Assembly: GCF_003006155.1 (NCBI RefSeq) | Contig: NZ_CP023559.1 | Coordinates: 1,984,001-2,048,000 of the forward strand | Length of the DNA: 64,000 bases | Reading direction: 5' to 3' | Origin: Salinicola tamaricis | Lineage (GTDB): Bacteria; Pseudomonadota; Gammaproteobacteria; Pseudomonadales; Halomonadaceae | In this document: positions 18,760 through 28,046 of the stretch, piece after piece | Layout: each line of letters starts with the position of its first letter | Numbering within the stretch: position 1 is the first letter of the stretch | Translations under genes and position numbers: made by a program | Notes under the pieces: generated by a model | Databases searched by the model: none | What the model saw: the letters and a program-made list of their open reading frames with translations, nothing else | Told to the model about the DNA's origin: nothing

Positions 18760-20148
18760 ATGCACGCACTCTTCGTCATTGCCTATCTGCTGCTGATGGT
18801 CGCTGTGGGGCTCTACTTCTCACGGCGCAAGGTCCACGACGATACCGACTTCATCGTCGCCGGACGCTCGCTCTCGACCCTGGTGCTCACCGCGACGCTA
18901 CTGGCGACCTTCGTCGGCTCCGGCTCGATCGTCGGCGGTGCCAGCTTCGTATTCCAGCACGGCCCGGGGGCAGCGATCTTCTTCTTCGCCGGCACGCCGA
19001 TCGCCGCGCTGGTGGTCTACTTCCTGCTGGCGCGCAAGATGCGCCGCTCGCGGGCTACTACCATCCCGGCGCTGATCGAGGCGCGCTTCGGCCCGGTGGC
19101 GCGCTCGATCGCCTCGCTGATCATCCTGCTCGCCTACGTCGGTATCGTGTCGTATCAGTTCACCGGCGCGGGGCAGGCGCTCAATCTGGTCTTCGGCCTG
19201 CCGGTATGGCAGGGCGTGGTAATCGCGGCGCTGGTGATGATCGGTCTGGCGACCATGGGCGGGTTGGTCTCGGTGGCTTACACCGACTACCTCAGCGCGG
19301 TGATCATCTTCGGTAGCATGCTGATCGCGCTGCCGCTGGTGCTGACCCGGCTGGGTGGCCTCGACGGTATGATGGAGGCGCTGCCGGCGACCCATCAGAC
19401 GCTGCTCGGCGGGCTCTCGCCGTGGCAGGCACTGAGCTACTTCCTGCCGTTATTCCTGCTCATTCTGGGCGATCAGAACCTGTTCCAGCGCTTCGCCGCG
19501 GCGCGTGACCCGCAGACCGCCAAGAAGGCCGCGCTGGGCCTGGTCCTGGCCTCCATCGTCTGTACGTCACTGATCACGCTGCTGGTGTGCGCCACGCGGG
19601 TGATGTATCCCGATATCACGCCGTCGACCGCGATGATGACGCTGGCCCAGCAAGGCGTCCCCACGGTGATCGGCGGCCTGCTGCTGGCCTCGATCGTGGC
19701 GCTGCTGCTGACCACGGGCAACTCGTACCTGCTCTCGGCCTCGGCCAGCCTGACCCAGGATATCGTCGGTGGCCTGTTCAAGATCCGGGTGCCGGCGGGC
19801 AAGGCGCTGCTGCTCAACCGCCTGGCGGTGGTGCTGCTCGGCCTGCTGGCCTGGATACTGGGCGCCTTCTTCCCCAGCGTGCTGGCGATGCAGATGTACT
19901 CCTACGGCATGTATGGCGCGGCGATCACGCCGGTGTTCCTGGCCGCCCTGCTGTGGCCGCGGGCGACCCCGGCCGGGGCGCTGTCGGCGATGCTCGTGGG
20001 TGGCGTGATGACGTTGGTGTGGGAGATCGCCCTGGGCAAGCCGATGGGCTGGAACAGCGTGCTGGTGGCGATGCCGCTGGCGGCGCTGACGCTGATCGCG
20101 GTGAGTCTTGCCGGGAGGCGCCCGGCGGCGGTCTCGAGTACTGCCTGA
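18760..20148 (+). CDS. Sodium:solute symporter family transporter
   Basis: Inner-membrane carrier of the SSS family, 462 residues with about 13 predicted helices. Family features: FIVAGRSLSTLVLTATLLAT after helix 1, GGLVSVAYTDYLSAVI in the middle, and GDQNLFQRFAAARDPQTAKKA in the cytoplasmic loop. The start follows GGAGG with 9 nt spacing. Uptake is presumably driven by Na+, and the substrate is probably that of the upstream amidohydrolase. It ends before a strong hairpin shared with the convergent PAP2 gene. Confidence 0.9.
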   Translation: MHALFVIAYLLLMVAVGLYFSRRKVHDDTDFIVAGRSLSTLVLTATLLATFVGSGSIVGGASFVFQHGPGAAIFFFAGTPIAALVVYFLLARKMRRSRATTIPALIEARFGPVARSIASLIILLAYVGIVSYQFTGAGQALNLVFGLPVWQGVVIAALVMIGLATMGGLVSVAYTDYLSAVIIFGSMLIALPLVLTRLGGLDGMMEALPATHQTLLGGLSPWQALSYFLPLFLLILGDQNLFQRFAAARDPQTAKKAALGLVLASIVCTSLITLLVCATRVMYPDITPSTAMMTLAQQGVPTVIGGLLLASIVALLLTTGNSYLLSASASLTQDIVGGLFKIRVPAGKALLLNRLAVVLLGLLAWILGAFFPSVLAMQMYSYGMYGAAITPVFLAALLWPRATPAGALSAMLVGGVMTLVWEIALGKPMGWNSVLVAMPLAALTLIAVSLAGRRPAAVSSTA

Positions 20149-20180
20149 GAGGGCGACGAGCGCGTTGGCAGAAACGTCTA

Positions 20181-20215
20181 ACACCGCGGCCGGGCACACT
20201 GCCCGGCCGTGGTGT
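20181..20215. terminator. Hairpin between convergent symporter and PAP2 genes
   Basis: Stem ACACCGCGGCCGGGC (20181-20195) with GCCCGGCCGTGGTGT (20201-20215), loop ACACT. All 15 positions pair, one as G-U. It lies between two convergent stop codons, as expected for a bidirectional terminator, but there is no clear T-run on either side. Confidence 0.6.
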
Positions 20216-20229
20216 CTACGGCACCCGGT

Positions 20230-20826
20230 TCAGCGCGGCAACCAGCCACGGGCGATCAGCGGCGCCAGCAGCCGCCGGTGGATGCCTCGGGCCAGCCCGT
20301 GCAGCGCCGGCATGTAGTAGGCCTCGCAGCGCGCGGCGAGTAGCGCCACCGTGCCGGAAATGAGCAGTGCCCCCAGCATGTCCAGGGGAAAGTGCACCCC
20401 CAGATAGATTCGCGACCAGGCGATGCCCAGGCCGATGGCGGCGAAGATCACCCCCAGTGGGCGCAGCTCCCGCGACAGCAGCAGGGTCACCGCGGCGGCG
20501 GTGATCACCGTCATGTGGTCGCTGGGGAAGGAGCTGTCGGCGGCGTGGCTCAGGTAGGTGTGCCCCACTGGCAGCATGAACGGGCGCGGATGACTCCACG
20601 CCAGCCCGATCACGCTGTTGACGCCGAGCGCCGCGACGCAGGCCACCAGGCCGCGCAGCGCCAGGCGCTGGCGGGCCGGATCGCGCTGCAGCCAGCCGAC
20701 GATCATCAGCAGCGGCACCAGGTAGATGGCATAGATGGCCAGCGCGTAGGCCAGATCCAGCGTCAGTCGCGAGGCGTGGGCGGGGGCGTTGAGCCAGTCG
20801 AACAGGCGAAGGTTGAGCGCTTCCAT
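20230..20826 (-). CDS. PAP2 family undecaprenyl-diphosphatase-like protein
   Basis: Integral membrane phosphatase, about 198 residues. Phosphatase motifs: HPRPFM (Arg-Pro), SFPSDHMT, and SRIYLGVHFPLDM with the catalytic Arg, His and Asp. Similar in length and motif order to BcrC-type enzymes that recycle undecaprenyl pyrophosphate for cell-wall synthesis. ATG 20826 (MEALNLRLFDWLNAP) matches the family start; the frame extends to 20880 but lacks family similarity there. Transcribed away from the downstream palindromic element. Confidence 0.8.
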   Translation of the reverse strand: MEALNLRLFDWLNAPAHASRLTLDLAYALAIYAIYLVPLLMIVGWLQRDPARQRLALRGLVACVAALGVNSVIGLAWSHPRPFMLPVGHTYLSHAADSSFPSDHMTVITAAAVTLLLSRELRPLGVIFAAIGLGIAWSRIYLGVHFPLDMLGALLISGTVALLAARCEAYYMPALHGLARGIHRRLLAPLIARGWLPR

Positions 20827-21074
20827 GATAGCGGTACGTCGGCGTCCTTGAGCGTCGTGCGGGAAAAACCAGATCGCCATGCTAGCGCCGCGGCGGCGGG
20901 CGGTGCGCAGGGATTGGTAACGAAACGGTCATCTTTTTGTCAGCCGCCGCCTGGCGCTGTCGGCGCCTGGCAACGGGTGATGGCTGTTGTTCTACGCCGG
21001 CTCGCTTAACAAGAGCTTAGAACGCCTTTCACAGCCGCTAGACGACGTGGGCTAATCCGGCGGCAGGGCGTTGC

Positions 21075-21183
21075 GAGGGCGCTGTGAACCCCTCCCTGGG
21101 CGCTACCTTTGCCATCCCTGGCAAAGGACCCTCGCTTTGCCCTGCCTCCGGCGCCCATCGTCAGAGGGGTTGTAAACACCCTC
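21075..21183. repeat. Long nested palindromic element (REP/MITE-like candidate)
   Basis: In the roughly 415-bp gap between PAP2 and the amidase. Nested dyads: the outer arm GAGGGCGCTGTGAACCCCTC (21075-21094) pairs imperfectly with 21164-21183. A middle pair is CTGGGCGC (21096-21103) with GGCGCCCA (21150-21157), one of its positions unpaired. The innermost is a perfect 9-bp stem CCTTTGCCA (21106-21114)/TGGCAAAGG (21119-21127). The whole 109 bp could fold into one branched hairpin. No other copy was noticed in this window. The rest of the gap holds no gene I can support. Confidence 0.65.
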
Positions 21184-21241
21184 TTAGGGCGGCCACGCCG
21201 TCGCCGAGTGGTGCTAGCAGCGGTGGGGCGTGGCGAGCACT

Positions 21242-22384
21242 TCACGCCGGCAGCGGGTTGGCCTCGAAGAAGTCGGCCACGCTCTGGTGCAGCGCCTCGG
21301 CCAGCGACTGCTGGTGCGACTTGATCAGCAGGCGCTTGCAGTCGGCGCGGTTGGACATGAACCCGGTCTCTACCAGCATCGAGGGGATGTCCGGCGATTT
21401 GAGCACGGCGAACGCCGCCTTGTTGACCCGATGCTGATGCAGGTGGGTCACCTCGCCGAGATGGCCGAGCGTGGTCTTGGCCAGCTTCTGGCTGGCGACG
21501 TCGGTACCGCGCATCGACAGGTCGATCAGCACCGACTGCACGTCGGGGTCATCCGAATAGATATTGCTGTCGCGGGTCGAGTCGTAGCGGTCGGCGGCGT
21601 TCTGGCTCTCCGCCAGCCAGCGCGCCATCGCCGAGCTGGCACCGTGCTCGGAGAGGATGTAGACCGAGGCCCCGGAGGCCGAGGGGGTGGGCGCGGCATC
21701 GGCATGGATCGAGATGAACAGATCGGCGTGATGATCGCGAGCCATCAGCACGCGCTGATGCAGCGGAATGAAGATATCGCTGTCCCGGGTGAGCGACGGC
21801 TCGAAGCGCGGGTCCGCGTGGAGCCGCGCCTTGAGCGCATCGGCCACGCCCAGGGCGACATACTTCTCGTAGTGGTCGTCGGCGCTGATGCAGCCGGGGT
21901 CCTTGCCGCCATGGCCGGCGTCGATCTCGATGATCGCCTTGCGCGGCTGGTGGTGGGACTCGGCTTCGGCAGTGACCGCCGCCATCAGCGGGTCGGGGTC
22001 GTTGATGCTGACGATCAGTTGGGCGCGATGCGCATCCAGCTGGCGCACCTGGGTCCTGGGCTGCTTGAGCCGCTTCAGATCGAGCACGATGCGAATGCCG
22101 TCGCCGTGACGTCCGGTGCGCACGTCCTTGACGATACCGGCGTGCTGGCGCGGTGCCTTCGACGGCGCGATGCGCGAGACCTGCGGTAGGTCGATGACCA
22201 CCCGCGGCGGGTTATCCAGGGCGAAGACCTTGTGTTCGTGGCTGCCCTCGAGCTCGATGACGAAGCTGGCGCTGTCGTCGTCTTCCTGCAGGGTAAAGGG
22301 CGTGAGCGGATTGGCGGCCAGCGCGCGGGTACTGGGGAGGAGACAGGTGGCCAGAAGCGTGGTGATGAAGCGCCTTCTATCCAT
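21242..22384 (-). CDS. amiC: N-acetylmuramoyl-L-alanine amidase, AmiC-type, Zur-box controlled
   Basis: Zinc-dependent periplasmic amidase that cleaves peptide side chains from peptidoglycan. 380 residues. The start MDRRRFITTLLATCLL carries a twin-arginine-like signal, then an AMIN domain (about residues 35-125), then Amidase_3 with zinc ligands His in IDAGHGGKDP, Glu in YEKYVAL and His in FISIHADA, plus the catalytic Glu in MLVETGFMSN. A perfect Zur-type dyad lies 45 bp upstream. A Zur-linked amidase gene beside folE2 and dksA2 is known in Pseudomonas, which supports this being the zinc-starvation amidase rather than the main division enzyme. Confidence 0.9.
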   Translation of the reverse strand: MDRRRFITTLLATCLLPSTRALAANPLTPFTLQEDDDSASFVIELEGSHEHKVFALDNPPRVVIDLPQVSRIAPSKAPRQHAGIVKDVRTGRHGDGIRIVLDLKRLKQPRTQVRQLDAHRAQLIVSINDPDPLMAAVTAEAESHHQPRKAIIEIDAGHGGKDPGCISADDHYEKYVALGVADALKARLHADPRFEPSLTRDSDIFIPLHQRVLMARDHHADLFISIHADAAPTPSASGASVYILSEHGASSAMARWLAESQNAADRYDSTRDSNIYSDDPDVQSVLIDLSMRGTDVASQKLAKTTLGHLGEVTHLHQHRVNKAAFAVLKSPDIPSMLVETGFMSNRADCKRLLIKSHQQSLAEALHQSVADFFEANPLPA

Positions 22385-22429
22385 GACGGTGACTCGTGAA
22401 AATGGGTGACAATGGGTAACGAGGATGAC

Positions 22430-22442
22430 GTTATAACATAAC
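22430..22442. promoter_or_regulatory. Zur box upstream of amidase
   Basis: GTTATAACATAAC, a perfect GTTAT-N3-ATAAC dyad identical in half-sites to those upstream of folE2 and znu. It lies 46-58 bp upstream of the amidase ATG, in the gap before the HAD gene stop (22539). Outside the 13-bp core the match to the long Zur consensus is weaker (GAC before, TAATTT after). Confidence 0.75.
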
Positions 22443-22538
22443 TAATTTAGCCCATGGGGCAACAAGACTCTGACCCGTGCCGGCAGCAAACGATCCCTTG
22501 GCGTGCGGTATCTCAGGACTTTGGCTACCGGCGATTGG

Positions 22539-23150
22539 CTATCGGTCAGCTGGCGTCACCTTCGCCAGCAGCGCATGGCAGTCCGGGAAATGCCAGTCCA
22601 CCGCCTCGGGGCAGGGGTTGTCGGGTATGTTGACGAGAATCGTGGTCGCCCCTGCCGCGCGGCCACAGGCCATGTCCATACGGCTGTCGCCGACCATCAC
22701 CACCGCCGAGGGGGCGGTCTGCCAGTGTTGGATGAAGTGGTCGAGGCCGCCGGGGTGGGGTTTGGGCGGCGCCTCGTCGCGCCCCAGCACGTCGTCGGCG
22801 GCGAAGCACGCGTCCAGTCCGATCGCCTCCAGGGTGATATGCGCCAGCTCCTTGGCGTTGCGCGTCAGGATGCCCAGCCGGCAGCCGCGCTGGGTCAGCG
22901 CCAGAATCAGCTCGACCGCGCCACTCGCTGCGGTGGCCGCGAGTGCCAGCGTGCGCTCGTGCTCCAGCAGCCAGGCGTGCTTAGCGTCGCGCTCGGCCGT
23001 GGGTAGCGTCTCCAGGTGGTGGAGCAGATCCGCCCCTTCGGGAATTTCCAGCTCGCGCCGGATCGCCGGGAAATCGTGTACGCCGACGGTGAGCGTGCCG
23101 TCCATGTCGAAGACCCAGTGGTGGTGGCGATGCAGGGGACCAGACGTCAT
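22539..23150 (-). CDS. HAD family hydrolase (phosphoglycolate phosphatase-like)
   Basis: Cytosolic HAD phosphatase, 203 residues. Motif I FDMDGTLTVG, motif II region GILTRNAKE, motif III Lys in PPKPHPGG, motif IV VMVGDSRMDMACG. ATG 23150 is chosen for its GAGGAGAG leader and because MTSGPLHRHHHWVFDMDGT starts close to motif I. Substrate not determinable. It is in the same direction as the amidase 155 bp downstream, but the amidase has its own Zur-box promoter. Confidence 0.85.
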   Translation of the reverse strand: MTSGPLHRHHHWVFDMDGTLTVGVHDFPAIRRELEIPEGADLLHHLETLPTAERDAKHAWLLEHERTLALAATAASGAVELILALTQRGCRLGILTRNAKELAHITLEAIGLDACFAADDVLGRDEAPPKPHPGGLDHFIQHWQTAPSAVVMVGDSRMDMACGRAAGATTILVNIPDNPCPEAVDWHFPDCHALLAKVTPADR

Positions 23151-23558
23151 GGATCTCTCCTCGTGAGGTATGCCTGGCATTCTGCCGGCAGTCGGCCCCT
23201 GAAAGCCAAGGCGGTGGCCGTGGGCAGCGACAATTTCGTGGGCACTGGCAGGTCATCCGCCAGCATTCGTGGCGGCATCCAGAGACCCATCAATATCATC
23301 ATCAGGTTTTCGGTCGGTGATAGAAAACTTAGCGGCACGTTGCTGTTAGCGCCCACACAGGCACACTTCAGCTCGCGCTTGTCGATATAGACTGACTTGG
23401 ACACCGAAACGGCCCCCACGTCGCCGCTGACGGCCAGCAATGGCGAGACCAGTGACGCGCGTATTGAGAGCTGCGGAGATCGGTCGGGCGCTAATGTCTA
23501 ATATCCGGGTTGCGTGACACTGTGCTATAGAGTCCGATTTTGTAGCGGGTATCTACCT
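23151..23558. other. Intergenic region between divergent HAD and LysR genes
   Basis: About 408 bp without a gene I can support. Open frames here are short and have no recognisable content. The region must hold the promoters of the HAD gene (leftward) and the LysR gene (rightward). The 3' half is less GC-rich around 23280-23400. No clear dyad or repeat was found. Confidence 0.5.
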
Positions 23559-24509
23559 ATGTCGCATCCTCTCCCTCCCTTGAATCCGCTGCGGGCTTTC
23601 GAGGTCGCGGCCCGGCTGTGCAGCCTGACCAAGGCGGCCGAGGAGCTGCACGTTTCGCAGGTCGCGGTGAGCCGTCAGGTCAAGGTGCTCGAGGACTACA
23701 TGGGCGTGGTGCTGTTCTACCGCCAGCATCGCGGTATCGAGCTGACGCGGGAGGGGCTGGAGCTCTACCGAGGCGTGAAGAACGCCTTCAAGGAGATCTC
23801 CGACGCCAGCCGACGTGTCTCGCGTCGCGGGCGCAAGGATGTGCTGTCGATCCAGTCTTACACCACCTTTTCGCAGCGTTGGCTCATTCCCCGGCTGGCG
23901 GATTTCAACGCCCGCAACGACCTGCTCGAGGTCAAGCTCTCGTCGTCTCTGAAACCGGCGGACTTCGATAGCGGCAACGTCGACGCGGCAATCCGTGCCG
24001 GGCGCGGAGAGTGGCCGGACCTGCACGCCGAGAAGCTGGTGGATATCGAACTCATCCCCGTTGTCTCCCCCGCCCTGCAGGCGTCGGCCGGGATCAAGAC
24101 CGTGCGCGATCTATCCCGCGTTCGGCTGCTGCACTCGATGGCCCGCTCCTCGGACTGGCAGCACTGGCTCGCCGCCTACGGCGATACGGTCGAGGACAAG
24201 GCGAGTGTTCAATTCGAGAGCTCTGCGCTGGCCTACGAGGCGGCGTCGACGGGTATGGGCTGCGCCATCGCCGTCAAGATGTTCGTGGAGAAGCAGCTCG
24301 AATCGGGAGAGTTCCTGGCCCCGTTCCCGGAGACGTTGAAGACCGGCGAAGCCTACTATCTGGTCTGGCCCAAGGGAACGCCGCCCTCGGATGCGCTGCT
24401 CAGGTTTCTCGAGTGGATGCGGGGTGTGATGCAGACGCAAACGCCGGCAGCGCCCGCTGCCGGCGAAGAGGGAACGCCGCCGGCGCGGGCGCTGGACTCC
24501 CTCGGTTGA
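23559..24509 (+). CDS. LysR family transcriptional regulator of the tct/acyl-CoA cluster
   Basis: GcvA-like LysR protein, 316 residues. Start HPLPPLNPLRAFEVAARLCS, helix-turn-helix KAAEELHVSQVAVSRQVKVL, linker FYRQHRGIELTREGLEL, then the effector domain. ATG 23559 aligns with the family start. It converges with tctA (25 bp between stops). By proximity it may regulate the 11-kb catabolic cluster, whose promoter would be at the far end near 35.8 kb; this is inference. Confidence 0.88.
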   Translation: MSHPLPPLNPLRAFEVAARLCSLTKAAEELHVSQVAVSRQVKVLEDYMGVVLFYRQHRGIELTREGLELYRGVKNAFKEISDASRRVSRRGRKDVLSIQSYTTFSQRWLIPRLADFNARNDLLEVKLSSSLKPADFDSGNVDAAIRAGRGEWPDLHAEKLVDIELIPVVSPALQASAGIKTVRDLSRVRLLHSMARSSDWQHWLAAYGDTVEDKASVQFESSALAYEAASTGMGCAIAVKMFVEKQLESGEFLAPFPETLKTGEAYYLVWPKGTPPSDALLRFLEWMRGVMQTQTPAAPAAGEEGTPPARALDSLG

Positions 24510-24534
24510 TGTCGGGCCGGCAGCGCGTCCGGCG

Positions 24535-26019
24535 CTAGACCTGCGCCGCTTTCTTGAAGAAGGACTTGCGCAGGCGCGGCAGGATCAGCGAGATCACCAT
24601 GATCGCCAGCAGCGTCGCGCTGATGGGATCGGTCAGGAACGTGGTCATGTCGCCATTGGCGATCGAGACCGCGCGGCGGAAGTTGGTCTCCAGCATGTCG
24701 CCCAGCACCAGGGCGAGAATGACCGGCGCCAGCGGAATATCCACCTTGCGTAGCAGATAGCCGATCAGGCCGAACGCCAGCGTGATGAAGACCGGGAAAA
24801 TGGCGTTCTCTGTGGCATAAGCGCCCATCAGGCTGATTCCGGCAACGATGGCTGCGATGATCGGCCCCGGGATGTCAGACACCTTGGCCCAGAAGCGAGC
24901 CCCCGCCAGACCGATGATGATCATCACCGGCACTCCGATCCAGAGTGAGGCGAAAATCGTGTAGGGGATCTCCGGGTTGGTCGCGAACAGCAGCGGTCCG
25001 GGCTGAATGCCTTGAATCATCAGCGCGCCGATCAGGATCGCGGTGGTCGGCGAACCGGGGATGCCGAGTGCCAGCAGCGGCGCCAGCGCGCCGGATACGG
25101 CGGCATTGTTGGCGGTTTCCGAGGCCGCCACACCCTCCAGGCTACCCTTGCCGAAGCGCTCGGGGTGACGCGAGCTCTTCTTGGCCACGCCATAGGACGC
25201 GAACGAAGCGATCGAGGCGCCCGCACCAGGAATGATCCCGATCACGTAACCCAGAATGGAGCTGGTCAAGAACACGCGCTTGAGCTGGGTGAACGTGCTC
25301 AAGGGAACCGCGAAGAGCCCACTCATGGGCTGGCTCTTGACCGAACCCGCCGCGCCTTTCTCGATCATGAACAGCACTTCGGAAAGGGCGAACAGCCCCA
25401 GCAGTACCGGTACCAGCGGCAGGCCCTCGAAGAAGTCCGGGTGATAGCTGAAGCGCGGCACGCCCGTCTGGGTGTCGAGCCCGATGGTCGCCAGGCCGAG
25501 CCCCAGGCCCATGGCGATCAGCCCCTTGAGCAGCGAAGGCGAGAGGCTGGAGACCAGGCTCAGGCCGAGCAGCGCGAGCGCGAAGTAGGCCTCCGGGCCC
25601 AGGGCGAGGGCATACTCCGACAGCGGCACGGCGGTGAAGAAGAGCAGGACGGCACTGACGAAGATGCCCACACCCGAGGAGATGATGGAGACGTTCAGCG
25701 CCAGGCCGGCCTTGCCCTGCTGCGACAGCGGGTAGCCATCCCAGGAGGTGGCGACCGCCGCGGCGGTGCCCGGCGAGTTGAGCAGAATCGCCGAGATCGC
25801 ACCGCCATATTCGGCGGCGACATACAGGGCCACCAGGGTGACGATGGAGACCGTGGGGTCCATGCCGTAGGTGAAGGGAATCATCAGGGCGACGCCCAGG
25901 CTCGGCCCCAGCCCGGGGATGGCCCCGATGAGATAGCCCAAGAGCGCCCCGCCGAGCAGACCCACCACGACCAGCGGGTTGGCGAAAGAGCCGAATCCGA
26001 CCAGTATTTGATCAATCAT
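24535..26019 (-). CDS. tctA: Tripartite tricarboxylate transporter large permease TctA
   Basis: Large membrane subunit (about 12 helices) of a TTT-family secondary carrier for carboxylates, 494 residues, normal for TctA. Signature GAIPGLGPSLGVALMIPFTY near residue 35 and a repeated-half motif GIIPGAGASIASFASYGVAK near residue 260, then GIPGSPTTAILIGALMIQG. Last gene of the cluster in transcription order, 9 bp after tctB. Works with TctB and the periplasmic TctC encoded in the same cluster. Confidence 0.95.
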   Translation of the reverse strand: MIDQILVGFGSFANPLVVVGLLGGALLGYLIGAIPGLGPSLGVALMIPFTYGMDPTVSIVTLVALYVAAEYGGAISAILLNSPGTAAAVATSWDGYPLSQQGKAGLALNVSIISSGVGIFVSAVLLFFTAVPLSEYALALGPEAYFALALLGLSLVSSLSPSLLKGLIAMGLGLGLATIGLDTQTGVPRFSYHPDFFEGLPLVPVLLGLFALSEVLFMIEKGAAGSVKSQPMSGLFAVPLSTFTQLKRVFLTSSILGYVIGIIPGAGASIASFASYGVAKKSSRHPERFGKGSLEGVAASETANNAAVSGALAPLLALGIPGSPTTAILIGALMIQGIQPGPLLFATNPEIPYTIFASLWIGVPVMIIIGLAGARFWAKVSDIPGPIIAAIVAGISLMGAYATENAIFPVFITLAFGLIGYLLRKVDIPLAPVILALVLGDMLETNFRRAVSIANGDMTTFLTDPISATLLAIMVISLILPRLRKSFFKKAAQV

Positions 26020-26028
26020 CTGATGCCC

Positions 26029-26556
26029 TCAATCGAAGTAGACGCCGAGCGCCATGACGAAAATGGCGTAAATGGCGGCGGAGAACAGGGGAGGAATGAT
26101 CGCCAGCATCGTCAGGCGTCGTTCGCCTGCGACCCACATGAGCAGGAATGAGAACAGGGCGATCGTAATCAGCGGTCCTGCCGTCTTCAGCAGCGTGGTC
26201 TCGGCGATGAGGATGGCGACGGCGGCCAGCACCGACAGGGGGCGGCTGAATGCCACACGCTCCTGGGGCGTTCTGCGCGGCTTGATGAAGAGGCTGATGA
26301 ACAGAAGACCCAGAAGCAGCAGCAGGTTGATGACGGCGATGATGAGCGGAAATCCGCCGGGACCCACGTGTGGGCTCGGTACCTGAACATGAAGCCGATA
26401 GGCTTCGCTCAGGTAGAAGATATCGGCAGCGATGAGCAGCAGATAGATCACGACTTCTGCCAGAGATTTCTTGATCGTCAAGGTCTGGTCGCGATCGTGA
26501 TGGTCATCGACATCGTTGCCGATTCGGGAGGGGGATTTTACGGCCTCTACGGTCAT
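26029..26556 (-). CDS. tctB: Tripartite tricarboxylate transporter small permease TctB
   Basis: Small membrane subunit, 175 residues with four predicted helices in two pairs (VVIYLLLIAADIFYLSEAY, FPLIIAVINLLLLLGLLFI, and two at the C-terminal end). A polar N-terminal tail of about 28 residues rich in Asp/His precedes helix 1. ATG 26556 is chosen because GGAGG lies 6 nt upstream; an in-frame codon at 26571 is less likely. It precedes tctA by 9 bp. Confidence 0.9.
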   Translation of the reverse strand: MTVEAVKSPSRIGNDVDDHHDRDQTLTIKKSLAEVVIYLLLIAADIFYLSEAYRLHVQVPSPHVGPGGFPLIIAVINLLLLLGLLFISLFIKPRRTPQERVAFSRPLSVLAAVAILIAETTLLKTAGPLITIALFSFLLMWVAGERRLTMLAIIPPLFSAAIYAIFVMALGVYFD

Positions 26557-26751
26557 GAGGAACCTCCACAAGACGTGATGGTGGTATCGTTCTTGTTGCC
26601 ATTCGGGCGAGGCGAACGCGCGCTCTTCGGCGCCAGGATGGAAACACCGCCGAAGAGATAGCGCTACTATGGGGGATGCGGCCGACTCGGATCGACTGAG
26701 GATATGTCAGGGAGGTCTGGCCATACTGTTGGTCACATTTTCGACCAATGG

Positions 26752-28045
<1,294 letters not shown>

Positions 28046-28046
<1 letters not shown>

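Noticed and set aside
23147..23440. Small minus-strand gene of 97 codons upstream of the HAD gene
   Set aside because: No ribosome site or family content; the HAD start is fixed by its own leader at 23150.
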